Assembly: GCF_900142015.1 (NCBI RefSeq)
Contig: NZ_FQZN01000025.1
Span: forward strand, 28,232 to 92,231
Source of the DNA: Bacteroides stercorirosoris
GTDB taxonomy: Bacteria; Bacteroidota; Bacteroidia; Bacteroidales; Bacteroidaceae
Reading direction: 5' to 3'
Length of the DNA stretch: 64,000 nucleotides
The notes beneath the pieces were generated by a model. The model ran no database searches, was not told where the DNA came from, and saw only the letters and a list, made by a program, of their open reading frames with translations. Below are positions 23,612 to 32,742 of the stretch, piece after piece. Positions within the stretch are counted from its first letter, which is position 1, and the number at the start of each line of letters is the position of its first letter. Made by a program: the position numbers and the translations under genes.

Positions 23612-26290
23612 TTATAATCCTTTCACCGTTTTCATCAACTGCTCGCCCAGCCCGATGGTATATCCTTGCGAAACAAACACCACGCGGTTGAAGGTATCAG
23701 CGATAATAAAGATAGGCAAACTATTCTTATTCTTTAATTTCATGACTTCGGCTATCTGTTTGGCGACGCCGTCCGTATCTATACCATATATAATAGTAGA
23801 AGGCATACCGGGGAATGATTCTTTAGCAAATCTTCCGGCCTGAGCCTTATCCGGGAAAAGCAACACCATCTTTCGTCCCCATTTCTCCAAATCCGCTTTA
23901 TACACGGCTATGTCACGTAATGCATGGTTGGTAGGTTCCTGATTGACGCCTAATATGCCGACCACAAAATAGCCACGTCCGCAAGCTTGTAAGAGACTTT
24001 GCTTGGAAGAGGATGTTCCCTTATCCGCCATCGGGGTGAAAAGAGACTCGGAATTGAAGTTTCCGATGACTTGCACTTCATCTTTGCTCTCACGCATCAC
24101 CAGGTCTATTTTCGTTGTCTTTTGCGGCTCGACACTAAAGAAAGTGATATTGGACAGCACTGCACCGCTAGCCAGACGCGTACCGGTGACCAATACATAG
24201 TTTCCGGCATCCAGCGCTGCCCCTTCCTTCAACAGACTGCTCCATGTGGTACCGCTGCCCATATCCGCATCGCCTTCTTCATAAGCGAGCAATTGCAAAC
24301 GTCCCTGCGGAGTGACTTTGGATATAGTGAAATGAGAATAATATTTCGGATTGTCCAATGACTTGGCGGGTTTGTATCCGGCAATGAGTTTACCTCTCTG
24401 CGACCGTGTTCCTTCGGACAGCGCTTTTTCAAAGTTCACATCAATAAGACCTGTATCTTCTATCAATTGCACTTTACCAGTCACTTCGTCAATACGTGCA
24501 GGCATCCCCATGCTGCGAGCCATAGCTACAAAGAAAATATCACGGCTATGAGCGTCTGCCACGCGTGCTTTCCACACTCCCGCAGGAGAAATGGCCGGGC
24601 CACCCAAATTGCAATCTTTCTCCACACGGATATTCTCAGCTACCCACGCTATCAGTTTGGCAGGTTCTTCCAGATAAATCTGCTCTGTTTCCTGAGAAAT
24701 CACCTTGTCAAAGAAAGTTTTGTATGGAGTCAGCATCTCGTTACTTATGCGCGGATTGCGTACATATTTGCGGAAGTTCACAGCACTTGTGCGCACATGA
24801 GACAGCATATTTTCTATCAACACCTCCAAACTAACGTCACGAAGATCTTTTGCCGAAATCTGTTGCAACAGGTCGATGCCGCCTTTTCTGGAATCCTCAG
24901 AACGCAGACGGGTAATGAAGTCTGCAATCACTTTATGATTGCCACGGGAAGCAGCCAGAATCTTCGCCACTACATCTGCATCCAGCTTATACTGCTTTGC
25001 CAAACGACGGGCAGAATCTTCTGACATGAATGTAGCAACGTAGGCATTGCGAATGGAGTCTTCATGTGCCAGACGGCGATTGTTTTCGGCACGCTGTTCG
25101 GCAGTAACGGCAGGCAGGTCGGCACTTTCTGTGGGCGGAACAACATCAAAGTCGATAATACAGTTATCACCGGGAGTTTTATCCAACGCCACGGTCAACT
25201 CATTGTCCTTACCAAAAGAGAGTTTGGCGAAACCGAACTTTCCGTCTTTGGATGCCCACACCAGCATGTCTCCTTTTCCGGCTGTCAGGGCACAGGTACC
25301 ATCAGCATCGGTCTGCTTGGTTGCTACCGTGTAAAATTCCGCATAGTTGTAGAGTTTAAATTCTACCTGTGCACCGGAAACGGGATTTCCTTGTCCATCC
25401 GTCACTTTTACTTTGGCTTGTGCCGTAGGTGCATAATTATCAATCACATTGATTTCCGTATAGTTGGGGGTGACAGACATCACTTCTTCTTTTCCTTCAT
25501 AACGTCCGAACACCTTTGTGTGCATCAACATGCCGCGACTGGCAGGGGCATTGAACCAGCCAAGGTTCAAAACCGGTTCCGGCTCACAGGCACCCAGGAA
25601 ATACCATTTGCCATCCGCCCAAGCTTCCACCCAGGCATGGTTATCATCGGTATGCGCCCAACGCGGCGTATAAACCTGCCGTGCCGGAATACCTACCGAA
25701 CGGAGGGCGGCTACCAGAAGCGTGGATTCTTCTCCACAACGACCGTAAGCAGTACGCACAGTTGCCAACGGCGAACTGGTACGGGCGTCGGAGGGCATAT
25801 AGACTGCTTTCTCATGACACCAATGATTTACTTCCAGTATGGCATCATATAGGGAAAGAGACTTCACACGGTCTTTCAGCTCATCGTAGAATACAACCCG
25901 GGCACTATCCAGATGCTCATTGTTCACCCGTGCCGGAAGCACGAAGTGACGGAATAAATCTTCGGGAATAGTCTTTCCCCAAGGCATTTCCTCCGCCGTG
26001 CGCCGGGAAGTGCGGATATTCATCAGATGGAACTGTCCGGGATAGTCCGTGATATCTGCCAACGGCATATAGGCATAGAGAAACTCCAGAGCTTCCCGCT
26101 CATAGGTGGTCAGCGACTCATCGTCCAATATGGTAAACAGTTCTCCTTGCGATAGCATCGTCTGCTTTTGCTGCAAGTCCTGTTCCACACGGGAACGGTA
26201 GGATTCATCAGTTATGAAATGGGATTTTCCACAGGAAGCAAGCAGGCAAAGCAGCCAGCATATTCCGAAAAGATGTGTAGCTCGTCTCAT
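23612..26290 (-). CDS. Large transglutaminase-like lipoprotein with Ig-like and thioredoxin-like parts
   Basis: This is an 892-aa lipoprotein (lipobox LLASC near residue 20). Residues about 150-245 are a transglutaminase-like cysteine peptidase domain with Cys185 in YGRCGEES and His218 in DDNHAWVEAW; the usual Asp that follows is replaced by a GACEPEP stretch. An Ig-like/carboxypeptidase-regulatory domain follows (KVKVTDGQGNPVSGAQVEF, about 290-370). A second, apparently degenerate transglutaminase-like region (SRDIFFVAMARSMGMPAR) lies near 570-600. The C-terminal part (about 740-892) looks thioredoxin-like without a CxxC. It is a surface or periplasmic protein that may remodel peptides or proteins; the substrate is unknown. 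It has its own -7 box at 26318. Confidence 0.85.
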   Translation of the reverse strand: MRRATHLFGICWLLCLLASCGKSHFITDESYRSRVEQDLQQKQTMLSQGELFTILDDESLTTYEREALEFLYAYMPLADITDYPGQFHLMNIRTSRRTAEEMPWGKTIPEDLFRHFVLPARVNNEHLDSARVVFYDELKDRVKSLSLYDAILEVNHWCHEKAVYMPSDARTSSPLATVRTAYGRCGEESTLLVAALRSVGIPARQVYTPRWAHTDDNHAWVEAWADGKWYFLGACEPEPVLNLGWFNAPASRGMLMHTKVFGRYEGKEEVMSVTPNYTEINVIDNYAPTAQAKVKVTDGQGNPVSGAQVEFKLYNYAEFYTVATKQTDADGTCALTAGKGDMLVWASKDGKFGFAKLSFGKDNELTVALDKTPGDNCIIDFDVVPPTESADLPAVTAEQRAENNRRLAHEDSIRNAYVATFMSEDSARRLAKQYKLDADVVAKILAASRGNHKVIADFITRLRSEDSRKGGIDLLQQISAKDLRDVSLEVLIENMLSHVRTSAVNFRKYVRNPRISNEMLTPYKTFFDKVISQETEQIYLEEPAKLIAWVAENIRVEKDCNLGGPAISPAGVWKARVADAHSRDIFFVAMARSMGMPARIDEVTGKVQLIEDTGLIDVNFEKALSEGTRSQRGKLIAGYKPAKSLDNPKYYSHFTISKVTPQGRLQLLAYEEGDADMGSGTTWSSLLKEGAALDAGNYVLVTGTRLASGAVLSNITFFSVEPQKTTKIDLVMRESKDEVQVIGNFNSESLFTPMADKGTSSSKQSLLQACGRGYFVVGILGVNQEPTNHALRDIAVYKADLEKWGRKMVLLFPDKAQAGRFAKESFPGMPSTIIYGIDTDGVAKQIAEVMKLKNKNSLPIFIIADTFNRVVFVSQGYTIGLGEQLMKTVKGL

Positions 26291-26317
26291 AATACTTATA
26301 TATTAAGGTGTGAGCTA

Positions 26318-26325
26318 CAAAGTTA
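26318..26325 (-). promoter_or_regulatory. -7 box of the transglutaminase-like gene
   Basis: TAACTTTG on the minus strand lies 28 bp upstream of the ATG at 26290 in the 52-bp gap after the DUF2141 gene. No -33 TTTG is evident, so read-through from the TonB-receptor operon may also occur. Confidence 0.5.
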
Positions 26326-26342
26326 AAGAATTATCCGGAAAC

Positions 26343-26762
26343 TCACTTTAAATTTACCACTAAAGTAGTGTCTGCGGAAAACGTGAAACTGCATTTCTCG
26401 TAAGACGGCGGGCCCATGACTCCTTCGGCATCGTTACTAAAACCAAATTTTTCGGTAGGTATGCCGAAAGCGACAGTATCCAGTTTACCGTTCCCGTTCT
26501 CATCCTGATACATGGAGAAAGCGTAGGTGCCTGTGGGGAGGCCCTTGCAAGGAACGGACATCACTTTATCTTTTACCTCGACCACAAACCCGGCAAGCGG
26601 TTTCTTCATGAATGTTTCCGGGGAATTGTAAATGGCAACGTAGAGTTTCCCGGTTACTTTCTCAATACCACGTACTTCCAGAGTAAGATTCTGTGCAGAC
26701 AGACTTTGAGCAACAAATGCCAAAACGCAAACAAAACTAATAATAAATGCTTTCATGTTCAT
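26343..26762 (-). CDS. Secreted DUF2141 protein (139 aa)
   Basis: This is a 139-aa protein with a signal peptide (cut after LSAQ) and a DUF2141 domain including YDENGNGKLD-type sequence (YQDENGNGKLDTVAFG) and the downstream PSYEKCSFTF. It is 28 bp after the TonB-dependent receptor gene, so the two are likely co-transcribed. It is a distant homolog of the 127-aa protein at 18855. DUF2141 proteins often accompany TonB receptors in Bacteroidetes; the function is unknown. Confidence 0.87.
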   Translation of the reverse strand: MNMKAFIISFVCVLAFVAQSLSAQNLTLEVRGIEKVTGKLYVAIYNSPETFMKKPLAGFVVEVKDKVMSVPCKGLPTGTYAFSMYQDENGNGKLDTVAFGIPTEKFGFSNDAEGVMGPPSYEKCSFTFSADTTLVVNLK

Positions 26763-26790
26763 TGTTTTTTAAAGAGTTAATTTATTGAAT

Positions 26791-28731
26791 TTAGAAATTA
26801 GATACATCATAAGCCGCTTTCTTGCCTATCGTGATAAATACACCGATGTAGAAGAAATGGTCACTCGAAGCCAATATCGCCTTATTATCCACCTTACCGA
26901 ATTCATTTTTCCGGCAAAGGATATTCGTGGCAGAGGCGTGGATGATAACTTTTTTGCTCGGTAAGAAAGTCAGTCCCAGATCAAGGCTGTTATAAGGCTT
27001 CACTTCATCGTTCATTAGCCCCGGCAAACCGGGATTATGGTAAGGACGGCCGCTACTGAAACGGTTTGTCAGTCCGACAATCGTCCCTATGCGGGGAATG
27101 GAGTATTTCAGAACTACAGATGCGTTATGACGGGTGGCATATTGGGGAGTAGTCAGTTCCGTGTACTCCTGAAACTTTCTTTTGGAGATATTATAGGTAT
27201 AAGAAAGCTGGTATTCCAGATTCTTCACCAGCACACGGTCATTGAAAAACAAATCGAACCCCTTGCTATGACCGTATCCATTGGAAGTTACCATCTCTGC
27301 CATATTCATGTTTCCCTTCTCTATCAATGCCAGGTGGTCGTATTTCTTATAATAAACTTCCGCTTTATAAAAACACCCTTCACTCCCGAATTGGGCACCT
27401 AAGTTATACTGGATGCACGCCTCCGATTTCAGATTCTTACTTTGAGCCAATAATCTATTTATCGGCAATTGCGTATACCTCCCTGCCGTAGCAGAAAACA
27501 CCACATCACCCAAATAGTAATTGACGGACAAGCGGGGTGAGAAATTCATCCGCCGGTTCAATGAAGTATATTCCGTCCGGAAAGAAAGTTCCGCTTTCAG
27601 TTGCTCTATGGGATAGTAGGTGACAGAAAGGAAAGCTGCGCTGACGGTAGGACTCATCTCATTGCGGCTATCCATTGTACTTGCTTCTTGTATCTGATAT
27701 TGATAATGGTTTTCGTATCGGCGAATAAAACTCTCCAAGCCCATATCCAGACGGAAAGCCGGAGTAAGGCGCTTGAAAACTTTCGTCTTTATGTGAAGCT
27801 CTTGCTGGCGTTCCATCCAGTCGTCACCGGAAAGCGATACATTCCCTATTTTCTGTTCAAAGAAACCGTATGCCGCTCCGGCAAACCAATTCCAGCCTTT
27901 AGGAGTTCTTTTGCGAAAAGTAGCATTGACATAGAAATTATTCTCCCCCAAATCAAACAGTCTCCGTTCCTGCCCTTCATAATTGGAAAAGTCCGTCCGG
28001 TCATAACCGAAGTAGATTTTAAAAAGTGTCGTATCGTCCGGATGATAACGGAATTGCGCCGAACCTGTCATCAGGCGGTAAGGATCTTCAAAGTCCATTC
28101 GCCCCGAATAAATGTGGTCATATACACACAAATCCTGATAATCCAGATTCACGGAAAGGGAACCTTTATCGAAAGCCCGTGTGCCTCCGCCGCCGAAACC
28201 TACCGTAGAAGCGTTGATGCCCAACTTATTCACCGGACTTTTATCCTTCGTCTCCAAAGGTAACACAGCCGAAAGCGCTTCTCCATATTCCAAAGGAGCA
28301 CCGCCCGATTCCAGATTGACCCCACTGAACATAAAAGTGGAATAACGGCCGCGCGCAGGTGAATTTATTCCCGTAGCAGTATAAGGATTCAGGACATGCA
28401 TGCCGTCAATGTAAGTTTGCGCTTCGTCACTACTTCCGCCACGCACCAGCAATCTGCCGCTTTCACCTTGTATTTGTGTACCGGGTAACGTCTGCAATGC
28501 ATGATACAAATCTCCGTTCGCACCTCCCACCGTCACCAGTTCCACAGGATGCATGTCGCTCCAACGGCTGTTAGCCACCGGTGTTCTTTTCCCTTTAACC
28601 ACCACTTCTTTCAAATCTACACTATCATTGTATATTTGCAGAAAGACAGTATCCATCACCACCGTTTGTGCTTCCAAATGCTGTGTCATCAGCAATGCAC
28701 CCATACCTAAAAGTAAAATCAATCTTTTCAT
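26791..28731 (-). CDS. TonB-dependent outer-membrane receptor (non-SusC type)
   Basis: This is a 646-aa outer-membrane beta-barrel with a signal peptide (cut after LEAQ). A plug domain spans residues about 40-165 (LKEVVVKGKR as TonB-box-like start, PGTQIQGESGRLLVRGGSSDEAQTYIDGM, then the SGVNLESGGAPLEYG signature). Long aromatic beta-strands follow to a terminal Phe (DVSNF), the usual barrel ending. It lacks the N-terminal carboxypeptidase-regulatory domain and a SusD partner, so it is not a PUL transporter; a metal, peptide or small-molecule ligand is more likely. It is probably controlled by the adjacent LytTR protein. Confidence 0.92.
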   Translation of the reverse strand: MKRLILLLGMGALLMTQHLEAQTVVMDTVFLQIYNDSVDLKEVVVKGKRTPVANSRWSDMHPVELVTVGGANGDLYHALQTLPGTQIQGESGRLLVRGGSSDEAQTYIDGMHVLNPYTATGINSPARGRYSTFMFSGVNLESGGAPLEYGEALSAVLPLETKDKSPVNKLGINASTVGFGGGGTRAFDKGSLSVNLDYQDLCVYDHIYSGRMDFEDPYRLMTGSAQFRYHPDDTTLFKIYFGYDRTDFSNYEGQERRLFDLGENNFYVNATFRKRTPKGWNWFAGAAYGFFEQKIGNVSLSGDDWMERQQELHIKTKVFKRLTPAFRLDMGLESFIRRYENHYQYQIQEASTMDSRNEMSPTVSAAFLSVTYYPIEQLKAELSFRTEYTSLNRRMNFSPRLSVNYYLGDVVFSATAGRYTQLPINRLLAQSKNLKSEACIQYNLGAQFGSEGCFYKAEVYYKKYDHLALIEKGNMNMAEMVTSNGYGHSKGFDLFFNDRVLVKNLEYQLSYTYNISKRKFQEYTELTTPQYATRHNASVVLKYSIPRIGTIVGLTNRFSSGRPYHNPGLPGLMNDEVKPYNSLDLGLTFLPSKKVIIHASATNILCRKNEFGKVDNKAILASSDHFFYIGVFITIGKKAAYDVSNF

Positions 28732-28760
28732 TTATCTATGTTCTTTACGATTTCCGTCAG

Positions 28761-28768
28761 CAAACATA
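28761..28768 (-). promoter_or_regulatory. -7 box of the TonB-receptor operon
   Basis: TATGTTTG on the minus strand, 30 bp before the ATG at 28731, matches TAnnTTTG. A TTTG at 28788-28785 is spaced 16 bp away, shorter than the usual 19, which fits a promoter that needs an activator. Confidence 0.65.
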
Positions 28769-28816
28769 GACCAAGATTCCGGGGCAAAAAAATATCCGGG
28801 ACAAACAGCCCGGATA

Positions 28817-28882
28817 TGTGACAAACAGCATTCCATCTGTGACGAATGGCTGTTTCTATCTCTTTTCTGTGACGAATGACTA
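28817..28882. promoter_or_regulatory. TGTGAC direct repeats, candidate LytTR binding sites
   Basis: TGTGAC occurs at 28817, 28838 and 28868; the last two are extended to TCTGTGACGAATG. Spacings are 21 and 30 bp, near two and three helical turns. LytTR regulators are known to bind direct repeats about 21 bp apart. The repeats lie 49-112 bp upstream of the -7 box of the TonB-receptor gene and just beside the LytTR gene stop. Confidence 0.65.
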
Positions 28883-29809
28883 CCCTTCCGAAGTATCTTC
28901 TATCAACGTTTTTACCTCTTTGGAGTAAGCTCTGGAAACAGGAACTTCATCCTTACACCCATCCAAACGTAAGCGGTACCCCTGCGAGTTTCCATCCACT
29001 TTCACCACCGTACTTACATTCACCAGAAACGCCCGGTGGCAACGGACGATAAACGGACAAGCCTCCACCGCTTCTTCTGCCTGTTTCATCGTAGCGCGCA
29101 GCAACCTCTGCTGTATTTTGTTCTCAACACGATAGATAATGCGCACATAGTTTCCCTCCGCTTCCACATACAACAGCGCATCGGCGGGTATCTCCAACAT
29201 CTCTTTCGTTCCACCGGAAAAGACCAGATGCGCAGGTTTCTCCGTCACCGGACAGCAAACATCATCTTCCTCCTCAGCTTCCGCTTCTCTCTTTTCTTTC
29301 CGAAGGCTTATCTTTTTAGAAAGGGCGAAGTTTATCTCCGTAGCTTCTTTCAGGTTGCGAGTCAGTTGCAGATTACGGTTCCACATCAAGAAAAACGCAA
29401 TAGGGAAAGGAGCAAGAATTCCTACCCAGATTACACTGATCAGGAAACCTCTCCAACTCAAAAGATTCCCTCCGAACCAACAGGCCGTATAAAACCAGTT
29501 ACCTATCGCAATCAGTAGACAGGCCCCCAACGTTCCCAGCAGTTCTTTCCCTAATGTCCAGTGCTGCTCATCATAGTATCGGGGAAGTGCAGCCGGAAGC
29601 ATATACACAAATACGCTCAACGCCATTGAGGAAACGATGCTATATCCCAATACTATCCAAAACTTATGGCTCTCCATCATAGAGATGCCGAAAGGCTGCA
29701 ACAGAAAAAGAATAGTGAATACGATAAAAGAGGGGATTACCACCGCTTTCCATCGCTTCACCAATACCGGATAAGGGCTATGTAAAAGTGTCAACAACTT
29801 ATTTATCAT
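28880..29809 (-). CDS. Membrane-anchored LytTR family regulator
   Basis: This is a 309-aa protein. Residues about 20-150 hold four membrane helices; residues about 150-190 are a charged, coiled-coil-like linker. Residues about 200-300 form a LytTR DNA-binding domain (ADALLYVEAEGNYVRIIY, RATMKQAEEAV, FIVRCHRAFLVN, then VPVSRAYSKEV). It senses a signal at the membrane and binds DNA directly, without a separate kinase gene here. It is transcribed toward the TonB-receptor operon, whose upstream region carries direct repeats fitting LytTR spacing. Confidence 0.92.
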   Translation of the reverse strand: MINKLLTLLHSPYPVLVKRWKAVVIPSFIVFTILFLLQPFGISMMESHKFWIVLGYSIVSSMALSVFVYMLPAALPRYYDEQHWTLGKELLGTLGACLLIAIGNWFYTACWFGGNLLSWRGFLISVIWVGILAPFPIAFFLMWNRNLQLTRNLKEATEINFALSKKISLRKEKREAEAEEEDDVCCPVTEKPAHLVFSGGTKEMLEIPADALLYVEAEGNYVRIIYRVENKIQQRLLRATMKQAEEAVEACPFIVRCHRAFLVNVSTVVKVDGNSQGYRLRLDGCKDEVPVSRAYSKEVKTLIEDTSEG

Positions 29810-29851
29810 CGTAGATTCCTGTTTATAACTTCCATTTCATATAAGATATTA

Positions 29852-29859
29852 CAAAGGTA
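29852..29859 (-). promoter_or_regulatory. -7 box of the LytTR gene
   Basis: TACCTTTG on the minus strand, 43 bp upstream of the ATG at 29809, matches TAnnTTTG. No convincing -33 box is seen. Confidence 0.55.
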
Positions 29860-29967
29860 TGCAATATATTTGTAATATACAGATGGCAAAACCATGCTTT
29901 TTAAGAGATAACTGAAGAAAAAGTGCACATTTTTATGTTATAGAACATATTTCTCGTGAACATTTCG

Positions 29968-29975
29968 TATCTTTG
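29968..29975 (+). promoter_or_regulatory. -7 box of the 46-aa gene
   Basis: TATCTTTG, 74 bp upstream of the ATG at 30049, matches TAnnTTTG. The leader contains a short hairpin (CGCTTTCCG ... TGCGGAAGG, about 30010-30030). Confidence 0.6.
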
Positions 29976-30048
29976 CAGCGTTAATAAGATAAAGAAAAAG
30001 ATGTAAAACCCGCTTTCCGAAATGCGGAAGGCACAAAACAAGACGATT

Positions 30049-30189
30049 ATGAAAAAGAATGCAAATGAAATCTTTATGTTACAGTACCGTATTAAACGCT
30101 ATCAAGCAATGGGAAACGGTGCAATGTGCCAGGCTTTGAATGGCAAACTTCAGAAACTGCTTGCAAAGCAAGCTAACATTACCATGTAA
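30049..30189 (+). CDS. 46-aa basic peptide with its own promoter and terminator
   Basis: ATG 30049 opens a 46-codon frame (MKKNANEIFMLQYRIKRYQA...) ending at TAA 30187-30189. The peptide is basic and helical, with no membrane segment; YRIKRYQAMGNGAMCQALN could fold as two helices. A good -7 box (29968) lies upstream and a strong hairpin terminator (30211-30250) downstream, so this is a self-contained transcription unit. I do not recognise a family; a small DNA- or RNA-binding regulator is possible. Confidence 0.6.
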   Translation: MKKNANEIFMLQYRIKRYQAMGNGAMCQALNGKLQKLLAKQANITM

Positions 30190-30210
30190 ACAACACCTTT
30201 AAATAAAATG

Positions 30211-30250
30211 AAAGAGGGCGGAGAACTGAAAGGTTCTTTGCCCTTTTCTT
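30211..30250. terminator. Bidirectional terminator between the 46-aa gene and yccF
   Basis: AGGGC (30215-30219) and GAGAAC pair with GTTCTT and GCCCT (30240-30244), with T-rich tails on both strands. It closes the plus-strand 46-aa gene and the convergent minus-strand YccF gene. Confidence 0.75.
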
Positions 30251-30256
30251 TTCTGT

Positions 30257-30631
30257 TTAATCTGCAACGATATCTTTTCCAAAAGGAGTCAACGCCAATG
30301 CCGCCAGTTTGAAGTGCTGCAAACCAAAGGGAATACCAATGATAGTAATGCACAAGATCACTCCAAACACCAAGTGTGAAAGGCAAATCCAGATGCCACC
30401 CAGAAATATCCACAGCACATTCATCAATACGTAGAGGCATCCGCCCGAACGCTCTCCGCTCCGCACCGTTTTTCCGAAGGGCCACAGCGCAAGCGTGGCA
30501 AGTTTCAACGTTTGCATGCCAAACGGAATGCCGATGATGGTAATCATCATCAGCAAACTGGCAACAAGATATTCAATAGCTGTAAGGATGCCTCCGAATA
30601 TCAGCCACAAAAAGTTCATAAAACAACCCAT
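30257..30631 (-). CDS. YccF domain inner-membrane protein
   Basis: This 124-aa protein has the YccF (DUF307) architecture: two near-identical halves, each with a hydrophobic helix followed by the motif ITIIGIPFG (residues about 32-40 and 94-102). Membrane helices lie near residues 5-25, 26-45, 66-88 and 89-110. The family is membrane-bound and its function is unsettled. An internal ATG four codons downstream is an alternative start. Confidence 0.9.
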   Translation of the reverse strand: MGCFMNFLWLIFGGILTAIEYLVASLLMMITIIGIPFGMQTLKLATLALWPFGKTVRSGERSGGCLYVLMNVLWIFLGGIWICLSHLVFGVILCITIIGIPFGLQHFKLAALALTPFGKDIVAD

Positions 30632-30672
30632 AGTTTCGCGTTTTTATATTCTAAAACGCAAATATAGATTAT

Positions 30673-32601
30673 TTATTTGATAACGAACTTATACTTGCCC
30701 GTTAATCGTGCTTCTTTATCTTTCAATGTAATGCGGTATATTTCGGGACCCCAGACATTGGAAAGACGCGTATCCGGCAATTCGATTGTTTCAAGGTCTG
30801 CCGTGAACTCGCGGGGATATTCCAGCGTGACCTTCTGTCCCTGCACTTCGACAGTTACTTTCCCGAGAACGGAAATGTCCACTTTCCCCCAGGTAAGGAA
30901 GTTAACCTGATTAGGTGCTTTCGCTGATTTCAGGGAGAAATTATCAGTGATGGTCAGTTGCTTTTCGCCCAGGGAGTACGCACGTGTCCAGTTGTTCACT
31001 CCGGCTTCTTCGGGATAGGCTGTAGCTATATCGGCTGAGAAGAAGCGCTTTTTAGGCTGGCAGACAACGTCCGTAGCTTTATATTGTTGTCCGTAACTTT
31101 GCGGCACACCGTTAATCATCGGCAGATTGTGATAGTTGCTTTGCATCGTCCAGATGGTGTAACGGTCTTTGCTGAATGTCTGACGCGTATATGTTCCCAC
31201 ACCTGCATCAATCAGCACCGGTATGGTATTGACGTACAAGGAGAAAGTGCCCACGTCATTATGGTTATGGCTTTCATTGTTGAAACCTCCTTTTGTTGCC
31301 AGGAACCAACCGGACTTATTTGTCAGGTAGCAGAATTCCGTTTCGGGGTACCAGGTACAGGCAGGTATGGTGTGGGCTGCCACTGTCTTTTCCAACTCCC
31401 CATTCCACAAAATGGACTGCAAAGAACGGAATGTATCATTTCCCACAGGTATGGAGGGGCGTTTGCCATTCAGAAGATAGGCTGCAAACTGCATCATTTC
31501 ATCACTACCCACGGCATGACCGTAGCGGTAAATCAACGGAGCGTCACCTCCGCCCTTAGCGGAAGCGTCGGCAAAGTTCACTACCCAGCCGTTGCCTACA
31601 TATGTACGGCTGATATACTCTCCCATCCGGCGCACCATCGGTTCTTCGAAAAGCGAGACTTTTCCGCCTGTACCGTCAAAGAGTATCTGAAGATAGTCGT
31701 ACATCTTTCCTGCGGCATGTCCCCAATAAGAAGGACCTTCCTCGCAGGCACCATCGGCTTTTACAAAGTTGATGAACTTATCGACTGACTGCATACTGCG
31801 CCATACTGCCTTTGCCAGGCGGTCACGGTCGTTTTCCAGCAAGAGATAGCATTGCAACACATTCGAGTTGCACCACGGATTCCAGTTATTGATAATCTCT
31901 CCCGGCTTCCAGTGAAAGGCCATCCACCATTCGCGGTCATTATTCATATAGGGGTCGAGAATACGTTCCTGTAAAGTCTGGCGCAGACGCAAAGAAATCG
32001 CAGGGTCCAGTTTATCGAATGAGTGATGGAAGAAATAATATACCCACGAGAGCATAGAACCGTAATTGCCGGAACCGAGGTCAATCACCTGTTCCCGGTA
32101 ATCGGGTAAAGAGCGTTTCGTGCTTTGGCGTACCAGATGGGCGGAAAGTACCCAGGAAGTCATTTCGCAACTAAAGAACACACCGTTCGCCAGTTGGTCG
32201 ATAAAGCGTCCTTTTCCTTCGGCAAGTTCGGCAAGCATCAGGGTATTGATGGCTTTGCGGTTGGCTTCATAAGGATTCTGCATGATATTGCGTTCGCCAC
32301 TGCGTTCATATTCCAGATAGTCGGTGGCGCGGATTACTTTCCATTCGTAATTCAACTGTTTTTCACCAGCGCGAATAAGCGTTTCTTTATCAGCACCCAG
32401 CAATTCGTCCCAACCGGCACGGTCGGTATAAGCGGGATAAGGTACCCATTTCTGATTCATCACCAATACTTCCTTCAGTTGTTCTTCACTACCGGCAGTC
32501 TTTTGCAAAAGATTCCGTTCGGTATAGGCATGTGCTGAAACACCTGTGACAATAAGCAGGCAGAAAGAAAGGATAATGCGGCAAAGCGTGTTCTTCTTCA
32601 T
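30673..32601 (-). CDS. Secreted heparinase II/III-like polysaccharide lyase
   Basis: This is a 642-aa protein with a signal peptide (MKKNTLCRIILSFCLLIVTG, cut after AHA). An alpha/alpha toroid spans residues about 60-380 (NWNPWCNSNVLQCYLLL, EGPSYWGHAAGKMYDYLQ), followed by the heparinase II/III beta-sandwich (GFNNESHNHNDVGTFSLYVNTIPVLIDAGVGTY). These motifs, with conserved Asn, Tyr and His, match families PL12/PL21-like lyases. No sulfatases or glycan transporters lie nearby, so it acts outside a typical glycosaminoglycan PUL; the substrate is open. It has its own -7 box at 32639. Confidence 0.88.
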   Translation of the reverse strand: MKKNTLCRIILSFCLLIVTGVSAHAYTERNLLQKTAGSEEQLKEVLVMNQKWVPYPAYTDRAGWDELLGADKETLIRAGEKQLNYEWKVIRATDYLEYERSGERNIMQNPYEANRKAINTLMLAELAEGKGRFIDQLANGVFFSCEMTSWVLSAHLVRQSTKRSLPDYREQVIDLGSGNYGSMLSWVYYFFHHSFDKLDPAISLRLRQTLQERILDPYMNNDREWWMAFHWKPGEIINNWNPWCNSNVLQCYLLLENDRDRLAKAVWRSMQSVDKFINFVKADGACEEGPSYWGHAAGKMYDYLQILFDGTGGKVSLFEEPMVRRMGEYISRTYVGNGWVVNFADASAKGGGDAPLIYRYGHAVGSDEMMQFAAYLLNGKRPSIPVGNDTFRSLQSILWNGELEKTVAAHTIPACTWYPETEFCYLTNKSGWFLATKGGFNNESHNHNDVGTFSLYVNTIPVLIDAGVGTYTRQTFSKDRYTIWTMQSNYHNLPMINGVPQSYGQQYKATDVVCQPKKRFFSADIATAYPEEAGVNNWTRAYSLGEKQLTITDNFSLKSAKAPNQVNFLTWGKVDISVLGKVTVEVQGQKVTLEYPREFTADLETIELPDTRLSNVWGPEIYRITLKDKEARLTGKYKFVIK

Positions 32602-32638
32602 GATATTTAAAAGTTAGATTATCTGTTATACGATGAGG

Positions 32639-32646
32639 CAAAAGTA
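32639..32646 (-). promoter_or_regulatory. -7 box of the heparinase-like gene
   Basis: TACTTTTG on the minus strand, 38 bp before the ATG at 32601, matches TAnnTTTG; no properly spaced -33 box is seen. Confidence 0.55.
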
Positions 32647-32742
32647 CACAAGTTCCGCCAAAACAATGTATCTGATTATCCGTAGTTGGGTACAAAATCA
32701 TCCATTTGTACATCGGATTAATAAATCACAGGGAAAGAGGGG

